NCBI GenBank assembly: GCA_024803745.1
Contig: JANJXV010000013.1
Location: 31,662,001 to 31,726,000, forward strand
Direction: 5' to 3'
Length of the DNA stretch: 64,000 nucleotides
DNA from: Megascapheus bottae
Taxonomy: Eukaryota > Chordata > Mammalia > Rodentia > Geomyidae
Shown here one piece after another: positions 45,921 to 56,712 of the stretch. Made by a program: the position numbers and the translations under genes. Each line of letters starts with the position of its first letter. Within the stretch, counting starts at the first letter, position 1. The notes below the pieces were generated by a model that was not told where the DNA came from, made no database searches, and worked only from the letters and a program-made list of their open reading frames with translations.

Positions 45921-46227
45921 AGTATTTATACCAATATTGTTTGCAGTAACAATAACTGATATCAATTGGCATAGTCAATAGTATAGCAAATATTCATTAC
46001 AGAGCCTATTGAAGAGCACATAAGATGGTCTTTCAGAAAATTTTTTTTAATAAAATGAGGTTATGTTAACATATAATAGCAAAGAAAGGCAATAAATTAT
46101 ATACCAGTTCTGTGATCACAGCTACACAAAATTAATGAAAGGAAAAGGTCCAAAAGGTTAACAATAGTTGCCCCTTATGGTAAGAGATATTGATTTACCG
46201 ATTATTTATCCATAATTTAAAAAGTAG
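45921..46227. other. Unique sequence
   Basis: No recognised feature. Confidence 0.35.
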
Positions 46228-46400
46228 CATCTGGAATAACTACATTATATCAGTCACTGTTCTAAGCTTATCGACATGAATCATTTATTTAATTCTCCTT
46301 TAGTACAGGAACCATCATTACCAATGAAGCTGAAGCACAGAGAGGCTAAGAAACTTTTCATGGTCAGGTCAGAGCTGAGCTGTAAAGCCATGTTTTCTAG
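46228..46400 (-). mobile_element. MIR SINE remnant
   Basis: CAGTCACTGTTCTAAGCTTA, TTATTTAATTCTCCTTTAGT, GAAGCTGAAGCACAGAGAGG and GGTCAGGTCAGAGCTGAGCT follow an inverted MIR from end to end. Confidence 0.85.
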
Positions 46401-46487
46401 CTTCAGAGTCTATAACCACCTGCAGTACTCTGTCTCCTCTCTGATAGCTAGCCATGAGAGTGCTTAGTCACTGCTTTGGATTTAGTG

Positions 46488-47155
46488 TTTATGTCTTCTC
46501 AAACATAGGTCAAAATCCTAACCCCCAAAGGGCTAATACTAGGAAGTGGGAACTTCAGAAGGAATAGAGGGTAGAGTCATCAGGGTGGAAAGATTTGGTT
46601 GGTTGTAGTCTGGGTGTTCCTCAAGGGTCTCTGTGATTGGGGCCTTTGTGACCTGGGCACTGTTTTAGGAAGTGTTGTGGAACCTTTAAGAGCTGGGACT
46701 AGTGGGAAGCCTTTGTGTCAATGAAGACCTTCACTCACATGTCTCCCTCTGACCTTCCTAGTTGAAAATGTGACTGCTTGCTTTGGCATCTGTGATTGCC
46801 ATCTGTCAGTCACTATCCCTGAGTAGGATTCCTTTTTCTTTTTAAGAAGCCTACTTCAGGCATCTTATTTTAGTGACAACAACAACCCCCCTCCCACCCG
46901 GGGGGTGGGGAACTAGAAAATACAGTAGAATTAACAGCAGAAGCAATAGCAAATTCACTTTCTTTTTCTTTCTCCTCCATGGGAGGAGATGATGAGAAAA
47001 TAGCCTTTTGCAAAGCCCTTACAGGCTCTTGATCAACAGGTATCCTGACCTCAAGTTCTAGCCTCTGGAACAGTAAGTACATAAATTTAATTGGATGAGA
47101 ATTAAATTAAATTTAATATTATAGCAGCCTGGACTAAGAGATTAGGTTTCCAATT
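46488..47155 (+). mobile_element. MaLR-type LTR (MLT1/MST-like), ancient
   Basis: ATGTCTTCTCAAACATAGGT, AAAATCCTAACCCCCAAAGG, TACTAGGAAGTGGGAACTTC and GTAGAGTCATCAGGGTGGAA at the left, with TCAAGTTCTAGCCTCTGGAA and TATTATAGCAGCCTGGACTA at the right, fit a MaLR LTR in plus orientation. A near-palindromic CCCACCCGGGGGGTGGG lies at 46,895-46,911. Boundaries are approximate; no coding region. Confidence 0.7.
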
Positions 47156-47200
47156 CTCATTAAGGCCATCCATTTAATTCTCCCATTAATGATCTGATAT

Positions 47201-47250
47201 ATATACATGTATATATATATATATATATATATGTATACACGTACACACAT
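47201..47250. repeat. (TA)n-rich microsatellite
   Basis: ATATATATACATGTATATAT and neighbouring units. Confidence 0.93.
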
Positions 47251-48293
47251 ATATCATCACTATTTAAAATCCAGAGCCCTTACATTGAACTGTTACAATA
47301 AACTACAAATTATTCATTATTGTCATGTTTTATGCTTTTGGCAATGATAAAGGTGCTTTAACTTGCCACCTAACTACCATTTACCAACTAAGTTCAACCT
47401 GCTGCCTACTTTTGTAAATAGAATTTTCTAATAAAACTTAGGTTTTTTAAGAAAGTATTTCACCCATGGTGCTATGGAGACAAAGGTGAAGTTGAATAAT
47501 GGTGACATAGGCCAAATGGTCCATGAACCCTAAAATAAATTGATTATCTGATCCCTCATTTAAACTATCAATGAACTTTTAAAAGGCAACAAGGGCACCG
47601 GACTCCCAGTCTTCTAAATAAGTGTGACAGAGAGACCCTAAGTGGGAAAAGAAATGAAGAAGCATTGCTCTAAGTACATTTGTTATGGGTGACACAGTCA
47701 GTTAGCTCTCAGCTAATTTCTCCTCTGACCAGGTCAGAGTAGCAAACCTCTAGAACAAATAGCATGACTAGCATGTTGTTTTCACCTCTCAACAGTGCAT
47801 CAAAGCCTGGACAATTATAAGAGAGAAGCACTGAATGGCTCTGGTATCCTTCATAAATTGCCAACATTAAAATCACTTTGAAAGACTTGGGTGTGGCTAC
47901 AGGATAAAAAAAAATGAAGCAGACAAGTAAGAATTGAGAGTGTTTTTAAAGAGCATTCCAGTCATTTCAGAAGTTTCCCATCTAAACAGAAATGCAGTAA
48001 ATAGACACGCCTTTTAGAACCACAGAATCTTTCCACCCAAGAAAGCCTTGGGGGCATTCCAGCTTTGGTAGAGGGGAAGGATCATATTTGACACACCATG
48101 AAGCTGAAGCAAAATGTCCCGGAGGGGGGGCAGGGGAGGGCAGCTAAAGAACAAAGCATACTGCTTTAGGACCATTAAAGTTCAAAGAGAGCACCTCTAC
48201 CTGATAATCTGGAGTCAAATCAGGTTTTGTACTTCATCAGTGTGAGTCTCCTCAGGCTGGGGTGCCCTCAGAAGGCCTTTAAAAGACATAGAG
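47251..48293. other. Unique sequence
   Basis: No recognised repeat or gene. A G-rich run GGAGGGGGGGCAGGGGAGGG lies at 48,121-48,140. Confidence 0.4.
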
Positions 48294-48493
48294 ATGGGCC
48301 AGGAGTTTGGCCTAGTGGTAGAGTGCTTCCAAAGCATGCATGAAGACCAGGGTTTGATTCCTCGGTACCATAGACACAGAAAAAAGCCAGAAATGGTGCT
48401 GTGGCTCAAGTGGTAGAGCTCTAGCCTTGAGAAAGCCCAAGTACAGTGCTCAGGCCCCGAGTTCAAGGCCCAGGATTGGCAAAGAAAAAAAAA
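48294..48493 (+). mobile_element. IDL-Geo SINE
   Basis: Complete dimer starting GATGGGCCAGGAGTTTGGCC, with box B region GGGTTTGATTCCTCGG and a Geo monomer ending CCAGGATTGGC plus an A tail. An imperfect direct repeat (AGACATAGAGATG before, AGATATAGGGATG after) is likely its target-site duplication. Confidence 0.93.
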
Positions 48494-48581
48494 TGAGATA
48501 TAGGGATGAGTGGGACAGGCAAAGTTGTGCATACTCATTTGAATACTAGTGTGTGTATTTCACATACTATGCACATCTATT

Positions 48582-48685
48582 TGTACTTCCCCCAATCTAC
48601 AGGTGGGAAACTGAGGCTCAGGAAGAAAAAAGGTTACAAAATATTATAAGTATGACCAACACCTGCATTGTGTCATGGCTTAACA
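48582..48685 (-). mobile_element. MIR SINE remnant
   Basis: CTACAGGTGGGAAACTGAGG and CTCAGGAAGAAAAAAGGTTA represent the conserved inverted MIR core. Confidence 0.85.
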
Positions 48686-48699
48686 CATACACATAAGTG

Positions 48700-49090
48700 A
48701 TAAGTTGGGATCTTAATTCTACCACTTACCTTGAGCAAATTGCTGCACTATCTCTAGGGTCCATTTTCTTTACTTAGAAAGTAGGATGACACAGTGATAC
48801 TCACTAGATACCATGTTAGAAATGAACTGTACAACCTGGTGGGGGAGGGAGGTGAAGAGGGAAAAAACTGGAAGAAAAATGAGGGAGGGGTTGACACTGT
48901 TCAAAAAGAAATGTACTCATTACCTGTCTTGTGTAACTGTAAGCCCTCTGTACACCACCTTTACAATAATAATTAAGAAAAATAAGAAAGTAGGTTGATA
49001 ATTGTAGCTACATCATACAGTACATATGAAAAGTAAATTATTGTGCTTTACAGTGCTTAGAACATTGCCTGGCATAGAGTAATACAAGAT
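48700..49090 (+). mobile_element. MIR SINE split by a short retroposon (parts 48,700-48,789 and 48,985-49,090)
   Basis: The left half reads TTCTACCACTTACCTTGAGC and CATTTTCTTTACTTAGAAAG. The right half resumes with GTAGGTTGATAATTGTAGCT and ends CTTAGAACATTGCCTGGCAT. Together they make one plus-oriented MIR; the 195 bases between are a later insertion. Confidence 0.8.
48776..48998 (+). mobile_element. Short unclassified retroposon with 14-bp target-site duplication
   Basis: The inserted body (48,790-48,984) starts CACAGTGATACTCACTAGAT and contains ATGTTAGAAATGAACTGTAC and AATGAGGGAGGGGTTGACAC. It ends CCTCTGTACACCACCTTTAC followed by AATAATAATTAAG and an A-rich tail. Direct repeats AGAAAGTAGGATGA and AGAAAGTAGGTTGA (one mismatch) flank it. 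It does not resemble IDL-Geo, B1, ID, MIR or the L1 3' UTR family here. A homologous copy lies at 62.8 kb. It is either the 3' end of a different LINE family or a separate short element. Two overlapping 60-codon frames in it are chance. Confidence 0.8.
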
Positions 49091-49404
49091 AGTGTATTGA
49101 CCAGTCACATAAATGGAAGTTCAAGGTTCTAACCAAACAAAGAATTCTCTCAAATGGCAGAGCTAGGCATCAAATGCAAATAGCCAAACTCTCTCAATTA
49201 CCTCTTCCCTCAGCCCTAAGTTACCTTCTGTTACTTTCTATGTAAATGCCCGTGCATGTACCTCTTGAGAGGTACCTGCTTAAGACAATTTTCACTTTGG
49301 CTTTCTTAAGGCATTCAAAATGCTTTAACATGTCCAGAAAGGAAATCTGGACATGAAACTGTAGTAACAGTTACAATTTGAGTGTAAGTATGAGGTTTAG
49401 GCCT
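49091..49404. other. Unique sequence
   Basis: Contains a short inverted pair (GTCCAGAAAGGAAATCTGGAC) at 49,332-49,352. Otherwise nothing recognised. Confidence 0.4.
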
Positions 49405-50198
49405 AGGTAATGGGTTTCTAGGTCTGCTATGACAAAGTACCACAGACTAGTTCTGGAGAACATTAGTCTTAGATTCAGATGCTGTCAGGGCTGATTTCTT
49501 CTGAGACTTCTCTCCTTGGTTTCCAGATAGATGACTTATGTCTCTGCCTTCACATGGACTCCTATACATTACTCTGACCTAGCTTTTTCTAGTTATAGTG
49601 ACCAACAGCCATATTTAATTAGGGTTTATCCATATGATCTCCTTTTATCCTGATATTAGGAGTTGGATCTCTAATGTCCTACGGGGGTTCATATATTGAA
49701 GGCTTGATCCTACAGCAATGTTCAGTGGGGATTAGATGAAGAATTCAATCCAATTCCTATATAGAAATTCATCTATATATGAATACATAGTTGAGTGTAC
49801 GCTGGAAATTGTACCTAGCAGGAAGAAGGAGGTCACAAGGCTATGAATCTGAAGGATCTATCTTGTCCCTGGGGCTCTTTTCTTTCTCTGCCTCATAGCC
49901 ATCCTGAAGTGGTAGCTTTGCTCTGGTACATGTTACCTATCCCCAAGATTTTCTGCCTCACCACAGCTCAGAAATGAGAGAGCCAAGTGACCATGGACTG
50001 AAATTTCTGAAACTGTGAGCCTCCAAATAAATCCTCCCTCCTTTAAGTTGTTTATCTCAGGAACTGTGTCACTGCCATGAAACTCTGACTAACACATACA
50101 ACGTGTACATATAATCACATCTTAGGAACTGAGAGTTAGGACTCTAATATATAAACTTGGAAAGGGGGATAAATAATTCAGGTTATAGCAACCTAGCT
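49405..50198 (+). mobile_element. Ancient eutherian repeat, copy B, split by a MaLR LTR
   Basis: The left part (49,405-49,655) reads GTCTGCTATGACAAAGTACC, TCTTCTGAGACTTCTCTCCT and GGTTTATCCATATGATCTCC. The right part (50,106-50,198) resumes ATATAATCACATCTTAGGAA and GAGAGTTAGGACTCTAATAT. The same phrase order is seen in copy A at 26.14 kb. Family name not determined. Confidence 0.65.
49658..50105 (+). mobile_element. MaLR LTR (MST/ORR1-like) inserted in an older repeat
   Basis: GAGTTGGATCTCTAATGTCC and TTCATATATTGAAGGCTTGA at the left; GAAACTGTGAGCCTCCAAAT, AAATCCTCCCTCCTTTAAGT and ACTCTGACTAACACATAC at the right. The AATAAA-bearing 'tgagcc-aaataaa' segment and the end are typical of MaLR LTRs. 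Solo LTR, no coding sequence. Confidence 0.75.
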
Positions 50199-50204
50199 TC
50201 ATTA

Positions 50205-50340
50205 CCTTTTAGCTGTATGACTTTGGACAAGATATAGAACTGCTTTAGTATGTATTTTCCCTTACTCTACAAAGATGAAACAAGAATAAGACTGACTTCA
50301 TAGAATCATTATCAAAGGCAAAGGAGATTTCAATATGCTA
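50205..50340 (+). mobile_element. MIR SINE remnant
   Basis: TTTTAGCTGTATGACTTTGG and ACAAGATATAGAACTGC followed by CTACAAAGATGAAACAAGAATAAG follow the MIR core in plus orientation. Confidence 0.75.
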
Positions 50341-50348
50341 TACTACTC

Positions 50349-51327
50349 TTGGACTGCAGTTTTTTCAATATATTTATATTGTAATTGTACTTGATAGAAG
50401 GCTTACACCATATTCACCAGATAGAAGGTGCATTACTTCATATTGATACCCTTTCTCATGTCTTGGTCCTCATTTCCCTCCCCTACCCCCGCCCCTCATC
50501 TTATTTTCCCCCCTTCCCTATCCGATTTCAAATAACCCAAAACACATAAATACAATATATCAGATAACAAGGTGAAATACTGTAACAATATGAGATAACC
50601 AAAGGTCAGCCAAAGAGATGAGACATAACATAGTACATTAAGGACAACAATCACTCATTATATGGCTTTTGTTTCTATATCCTGGCAGTCCTTTCATTTA
50701 GCATCATACTATATGACCTTATGTATCTAGGATTTGTTTTATGGTAAATTTCTGCTATGAGGGCCCAAGGTTTCTACTGATTATGATAAATGAGGGAATC
50801 CATTGAGCCTATGTTCCTCTGAGTCTGGCTTACTTCACTTAATGTGATTTTTTCTAAGTCCTTCTACTTCCTTACAAATAGGGTAGTGTCGTTCTTTCTG
50901 AGAGCAGCATAGAATTCCATTGTGAATAAATACCACATCTTGTTGATCCACTCATCAACTGAGGGACATCTGGGTTGGTTCCATATCTTTGCTGTGGTAA
51001 ATAGTGCTGCAATGAACATCGTTGTGCTAGTGGATTTAGTATGTCCTTGTTTCTGGATGATTGGGTAAATGCCAAGTAGTGGAATTGCTGGGTCATAGGG
51101 GAGCTCTATGTTTAGTCTTTTGAGGAACTGCCATACTGCTTTCCATAGTGGTTGAATGAGTTTGCACTCCCACCAACAGTAGTAGTGATCCCTCCTGTCC
51201 ACATCCCCTCCAGCATCTGTTGTTATTAGTTTTCTTGATCTTGGCCATTCTAACTGGAGTGAGGTGGAATCTTAGAGTTGTTTTGATTTGCATTTCTTTT
51301 ATAGCCAGAGATTGGACTGCAATTTTT
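50349..51327 (-). mobile_element. 5'-truncated L1, inverted, with target-site duplication
   Basis: About 945 bases of L1 (50,366-51,311): reverse 3' UTR (50.37-50.85 kb, with the C-rich block near 50,475-50,515), then ORF2 end. Direct repeats TTGGACTGCAGTTTTT (from 50,349) and TTGGACTGCAATTTTT (51,312-51,327) differ at one base. Younger-looking than the inverted L1s at 4.7 and 43.7 kb. Confidence 0.95.
50864..51305 (-). pseudogene. L1 ORF2 carboxyl-terminal fragment
   Basis: Minus-strand translation gives [20 protein letters not shown] and GCGQEGSLL in one frame. It then shifts to [48 protein letters not shown] and MWYLFTMEFYAALRKND in another. One frameshift falls inside the cysteine-rich segment. 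Only the extreme C-terminus of the endonuclease/RT protein remains, without catalytic domains. Confidence 0.93.
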
Positions 51328-51619
51328 GCCACTAAAGACTGTAGACTGTGCTTGCAATCCTTGTCTAGGAGAGGATGAGGAAAAGGAAAGAGGCAGGAAG
51401 GGGATAAGTGATAAAGAAGATCAAAGACAGTTGCATATACATCATACAGCCCAATGAAGCTCATAAAAAGCAGGGAGGAGGGAGAATAGCAATGAGAATA
51501 TAATATGGTGACGGGTGACTTTGTTTAGTGTGCACTAGGTCGATCATCAGTGAAACACATTTCTTTGCAAATTAAAGCTAATTTAAAAATATAAAAATAC
51601 TCTTTTCAAAAGTGTATAT
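51312..51619. other. Unique sequence
   Basis: No recognised feature. Confidence 0.35.
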
Positions 51620-51755
51620 TAAAAGCCTATCAACACATGGCACACGACTATTACCCCGGGTCTTTGAGAGGCTGTGGCAGGAGGATTACCAATTTGAGGC
51701 CTATAAGGCTAAGAACAGTGAGATCTTGCCTCAAATACAAAATATAAAACAAACA
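51620..51755 (+). mobile_element. B1-like SINE, old
   Basis: ACATGGCACACGACTATTAC, GAGGCTGTGGCAGGAGGATT and AGTGAGATCTTGCCTCAAAT, then an A-rich end, match a B1/7SL-derived monomer. Confidence 0.8.
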
Positions 51756-52754
51756 AATATCTTTTTTTTTAACAAAGGGTACCTTTTAATTCCTAAGAAT
51801 ATGTCTGTGCTTCTCGTTTGACACATACCAAATTATATTTACTATAATTTTCTCATCTATCTCCAACTAAGTCAGTAAACACAGAGAGCACTATTTTGTT
51901 TCTGTCTTACCAACTCCTACATCTCTTACCACAATGCCTGGCACAGATTTGATTTCCCATAGAATCAATATGGTTCTCTGAGAACCTACACAAAGCTACA
52001 GTAATAGGATATTTTCCATTTCCCCAACCCAGGCAGGGAAATCTACTCACAAAATGCCTAATTGTTCCATGATTGGACATAGCTGGGTAGTCAGGCTGGG
52101 ATGAGGGTGATTAATTACAAGTACCATGCTGTGCTGCCCCAGAGGCTGTAGCCTATGTTACAGTCAATTAGCTACCAGACACAATCATGCAGATTGTTAT
52201 TTATTATTGGGTATGTCTGAGCAGTGAATTCTGTGAGGCAGGTAACAATGGAGGGGATCCATCACTGTGAGCCTTGGGGCAGAAAAACCAGAGAACAAGG
52301 GGGATCACCAGGAACCAATTCTTCCCAAGTCAAAGAGCTGGAGATGGTCCAATTCTTCCCACCTATAGCTCTCAATACACAAGATGAGAAACCAAACAGA
52401 TTTCAGTTTGATCGAGGTGCACAAGGCACCAAAGAGCCTCCAGAGGTAGAAAATAGAGACACAGGAAGTTTACAGGCTATTGGGTAAGCACACAGCATGC
52501 ACTAGAGAAAACAGAGATCACAGTAAAGGCTTCAAATACATGTACATGACCTCAGTAAATGGGTAAATGAATCAAGAAAATGTCTCAGGTGTGGTAGATC
52601 ATCATTATCAGAAGGGCAAAGAAACATTACTTTGCACAAGAATGGTCTAGGAGGAGGTGGAATTCTTAGCTAGAAAGGAAAATAAATTTCAGAAGAGAGG
52701 GAGACAGAGGGGAAAGAAAAAGAGCAATATGGGTGTCAGGCCCAGATTCAACCT
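51756..52754. other. Unique sequence with candidate conserved block at 52.06-52.22 kb
   Basis: No repeat recognised. GGGTGATTAATTACAAGTAC and CAGTCAATTAGCTACCAGAC within 80 bases, together with AATCATGCAGATTGTTATTT, give the look of a vertebrate non-coding regulatory element. An 87-codon plus frame at 52,224 has no recognisable domain. Confidence 0.4.
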
Positions 52755-52935
52755 GACTTAGGAAAGGCTGGTTATGCCACTTGCTAATTTCGTAGGCCAT
52801 CTGGGACTGTTCCCTAATCTGTTAAAAGCAGAGAAAGATTCTTATCCCACTGAGTGGTTGGGAAGATGGATTGACATCATCACATATGTGGAAGACCTGG
52901 CAAGTGCTTGAAAGTGGTTCCTTGCACCGTTTGCC
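52755..52935 (+). mobile_element. MIR SINE remnant
   Basis: GGTTATGCCACTTGCTAATT, ATCTGTTAAAAGCAGAGAAA and GAAGACCTGGCAAGTGCTTG follow plus-oriented MIR order. Confidence 0.65.
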
Positions 52936-52954
52936 TACTCAGTACAGATCAATA

Positions 52955-53065
52955 AGACTGGCTTATCCATTCTATAGATGTGAAAGCAGAGGACTAAAGA
53001 AACAGTAACGTTTACCCAAGGCCATATGCAGGTAAGCAACAGAGGCACAATTGAGAATTTTGACT
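52955..53065 (-). mobile_element. MIR SINE remnant
   Basis: CCATTCTATAGATGTGAAAG, CAGTAACGTTTACCCAAGGC and CATATGCAGGTAAGCAACAG follow inverted MIR order. It lies next to a plus-oriented MIR. Confidence 0.7.
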
Positions 53066-53697
53066 CCAATAAGGACAACACAGGGACTCATTAACGAACA
53101 GTAAAGGCAGCCTTTTTGTGGGCAGATCAAAAGAGGTGTACATACTCCTTGTGTCACAGTAGTCAGGAAGAAACTGAATTTGTGACATCAGCTACTCTGA
53201 ACTCATACCTGGGTATCCTTACTCTGTTGCTGCCTTACTATTTCTTCTGGTCTCTGCCACTCTGAGGGGCCTTGCTTCCGATGGATTCTATTGCTTCTCC
53301 CCACATTCAAGCCCATGATGAATGTTCTAAATAATTCACTGGAGAATTTTCTTCATAGAAAATCTTCTGAATAGAATGAGGACCACCAGAAAGTTTCAAG
53401 TCTCAGAGACTAGAGATATATGTCTGAATTGCCACACTTAGCTCATTTCTTCCACCAGGAACACCCACAGCAGCAGAAGGAGACAAAGATAAGTACCTCG
53501 TGCCCTGAGGCTTCAGAGCCACAACTGTCCTATGGGGAAAAAATCCTGGGTTCCTGACATTGTCCACTTATCATCATTTGCAAATTTTTTCAGGGGCTGC
53601 CTCCATATGAAGTCTATGTCCACTTGTGTTTGAATCTATGAATTGGAAGTCAATTCCTTTTTATAAAGCTGTTCAATTTCAAGTAGATATTGTGACA
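53066..53697. other. Unique sequence
   Basis: No recognised feature. Confidence 0.4.
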
Positions 53698-53897
53698 GAT
53701 TTCTTCCTCTTCCTTCTCTCTTTCCTTCTTCCCTTCCTTTCTCTCTACTTTCTCTCCCTCCTTTGCTTCCTCCCTTCTTTCTCCCTTCTCTCCCTCCCCT
53801 CTCTCCCTCCCTCCCTTCCTTTCCTCTTATTCTCCTTGTTTCTCTCTCCTTTTTTTCTCTTCCTTCCTTCCTTCCCTTTCTTTTTTCCTTTCTAATT
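53698..53897. repeat. CT-rich polypyrimidine tract (CCTT/CTCC units)
   Basis: Irregular pyrimidine repeat of about 200 bases. Ser/Leu/Phe-rich frames over it are artefacts. Confidence 0.95.
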
Positions 53898-54862
53898 TTT
53901 AAAATAGAGGTCTACTTATTAATCAACCCTGAATATATTGTTCTAGTGTAGCTGTTTCTTCTGTTGTAATATTAGTAATGTAATTGTAGTAATAGTTAAT
54001 AATATGGCCATACTTTCGACCTATGCAAGCTATTGTCTTCAATAGGAAGCTCAGATAATGATAGTACCAGAGTCCTAACATAGCAGATTAGACTTCAACC
54101 ATTATAGTACCACTTTTTGACTTACCGCTCTTAGGGCCAGAAGTAGTTTTAAGCTAGCTTACCTGCCACTGACTTTCTACAAATAACGTAGAGATAATCT
54201 CAAATAGTATGAAAGTGGGACCCTTTTTAGGTATACTCCAAAAAGGCCTAATTTTTCAAGGGTGATTCAATAGCTAAGGGAATGTAAACCATGTAAATTA
54301 TATGGAAACTTTGCCTAACATGAAAGGGTAGGTGGAGATATTATTAGGCATATATATATATATATATATATGGGGGGAGGTGTGAAAGCATGAGCATTAT
54401 CTTATTGAGACACTTCATATTATAATAAAAGTGCCATGGGTATGCTCCATGACCTCAGGGGAGCTGCACATTTTCCTTATCAAATGATGGAGCTACATTT
54501 GATTTTTTTTTTAACATCACACACTAATGTTGATTGTCTCTAGATAATGAAATTATGTCACTTTAGAAACCTATACAATTTTCTAAATTTTTTACACTAA
54601 AATAATAAATGATCTTTCAAAAAATACAATCAAGAATCGGAAACTATATAGGAAAAGAGAGAATTTCTGAAAAGGGGGGTTCCCTCCCTACCTCACCAAC
54701 ACTACATTAACATACTTAAAGTCTGGAGGCAATCTTCCCTGGACATCTCATAGTAATATTTCCATTGCGATATGCACCAGAGAAAATAAATGGATATTAG
54801 ATGGGAAAAGGATTTCCTGTCAGATATGTATGGTAAATGCTAAATTAAACATATAATTTTAT
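53898..54862. other. AT-rich unique sequence
   Basis: Includes a (TA)n run at 54,350-54,371 followed by GGGGGGAGG. No gene recognised. Confidence 0.4.
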
Positions 54863-55720
54863 TAGATGACTTCTGTTTTTGAATTAATTGTTTTTAATTT
54901 TTTAATTTAATTTTATTGTGGGGCAATATATAGAGGAGTTACGGTTACATTTGTCAGGTAGTGGATGCATTACTTATCAAATTTCATACCCCTTCTCATG
55001 ATTTTGTCCCCGTTTCCCTCCCCCAACTAACTCCCAACTATCTTGTTTCCCCCCTTCCCTTTCCTATTTCAAAGAAACAAATAAACATATACACAGGTAA
55101 CAAAGTCAAATACAGTAACCGCATGAGATTGACCAAACGGGGAAAAAAAGAGAAAAAAATAACTTAGTACATTAAGAAAATCACAAAGAAAAACCTCTTT
55201 TTTTCCCCATATTCTACAGTTCATTTCATTTAGTCCCACCCTATATGATCTTGTGGGCATAGCTTTTGAGCAATTATGATCCTCTACTAGGAGAGTCCTA
55301 GATGTGTACTAATTATTACAAACGAGGGAAACCATTGAGTCTATGTGTGTTTGGGTCTGGCTGACTTCACTTAATATGATTTTTTCCCAAATTTTTTGAT
55401 TTCCTCAAGAATGAGGCAATGTCATTCTTTCTGATGGCAGCGTAGAACTCCATTGTGTATAAGTACCACATCTTGATCCACTGGTCTACTGAGGGGCATC
55501 TGGGTTGGTTCCATATCTTAGCTGTGGTAAATAATATTGCATTGAATATTCTTGTGCTAGTTTCTGGACATTTGAGTAAATGCCCGGGAGTGGGATTGCT
55601 AGGTCATCAGGGAGCTCCATGTTCAGTGTTTTGAGGAACCACCATACTGTTTTCCAGAGCAGTTGAAGGAGTTTACACTCCCACCAAGATGGCCATATCA
55701 CCCTCATCTAGATGACTTCT
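54863..55720 (-). mobile_element. 5'-truncated L1, inverted, with 12-bp target-site duplication
   Basis: The inserted body (about 54,875-55,708) shows the reverse 3' UTR (GTTACGGTTACATTTGTCAG, C-rich block near 55,010-55,062) and then ORF2 end. Translation on the minus strand gives WWECKLLQLLWKTVWWFLK and LRYGTNPDAPQ. Direct repeats TAGATGACTTCT lie at 54,863-54,874 and 55,709-55,720. Internally deleted and older than the copy at 50.4 kb. Confidence 0.92.
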
Positions 55721-55824
55721 TAGAGCTTCTATCCTGGTGATGTTAATTGTGGATCTCTTAGAGATATAATTCCACTAAAATCTTTCAGAAATAAACAGAT
55801 AAATACATTTTAAATTATTTAATC

Positions 55825-56065
55825 AATTTATTTAACTGATTACTGATGGAAGTCTCAGAGTTTGAACCCAGAGCCTCACACTTATTCAGCTTATGGCACT
55901 CTACTTCCTGAACCATATTGTTCTAGTCCATTGGTTTTTTTGGTCCATTGACATGGAGTGTCATAGACATTTCTGCTTAGTCTGGCTTCAAATTGTAATC
56001 CTATGGATCTCAGCCCCTGGAGTAGCAAAGATCATAGACATGAACCACCACAGCCCAATCCTTGA
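55825..56065 (-). mobile_element. B1-headed composite SINE, degraded
   Basis: GTCTCAGAGTTTGAACCCAG, ATTCAGCTTATGGCACTCTA, CTGGCTTCAAATTGTAATCC and CATGAACCACCACAGCCC keep the composite order, though much diverged. Confidence 0.7.
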
Positions 56066-56127
56066 TTTTTCGAATAGGCAATGTAGTCACTTGGTTCAAG
56101 ATTAAAAAGTATAAAAATTATACATTT

Positions 56128-56348
56128 AAGAATCTTCACTTAAGGGCCGGGAACTTAGCCTAGTGGTAGAGTGCTTGCCTAGCATGCACGAAGACCCGGG
56201 TTCAATTCCTTGGTACCACATACATAGAAAAAAGCCAGAAGTGGTGCTGAGGCTCAGATGGTAGAGCTCAAGCCTTGAGAAGTCCAAGGACAGTGCTCAG
56301 GTCCTGAGCTCAAGCCCAGGACTGACAAAAAAAAAAAGAATCTTCACT
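56128..56348 (+). mobile_element. IDL-Geo SINE with 13-bp target-site duplication
   Basis: Complete dimer (AGGGCCGGGAACTTAGCCTA start, GGGTTCAATTCCTTGG box B, A tail) between direct repeats AAGAATCTTCACT at 56,128-56,140 and 56,336-56,348. Confidence 0.95.
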
Positions 56349-56712
56349 CAATTCATGTCATCTCAAGCAACATCATCTTTCAGAAATATGGTATTCAAAT
56401 ATATAGCTTTATCTTTTCACTTCTCAACAAATAGTGACATATTTCAAACACCAGTGTCAAACATATTTCCATGTACATAAAAAATATTTATTCATAGTAA
56501 TGCTATTTCTTAGATGTCTTCTAACATTCATAAGTTTTTTTCCTAATTTTAAGTTATTAAAAACATTACTGCCATGAGTAATCTTTTTGTTTTTGTGGGA
56601 CTTGAACTCTGGGCCTGGCATTGTCCCTGAGCTCTTCAGCTCAAGGCTAGCACTCTATCACTGAGCCACAGCACCACTTCCAGTATTCTGGTAATTAGTT
56701 GAAGATAAGAGT

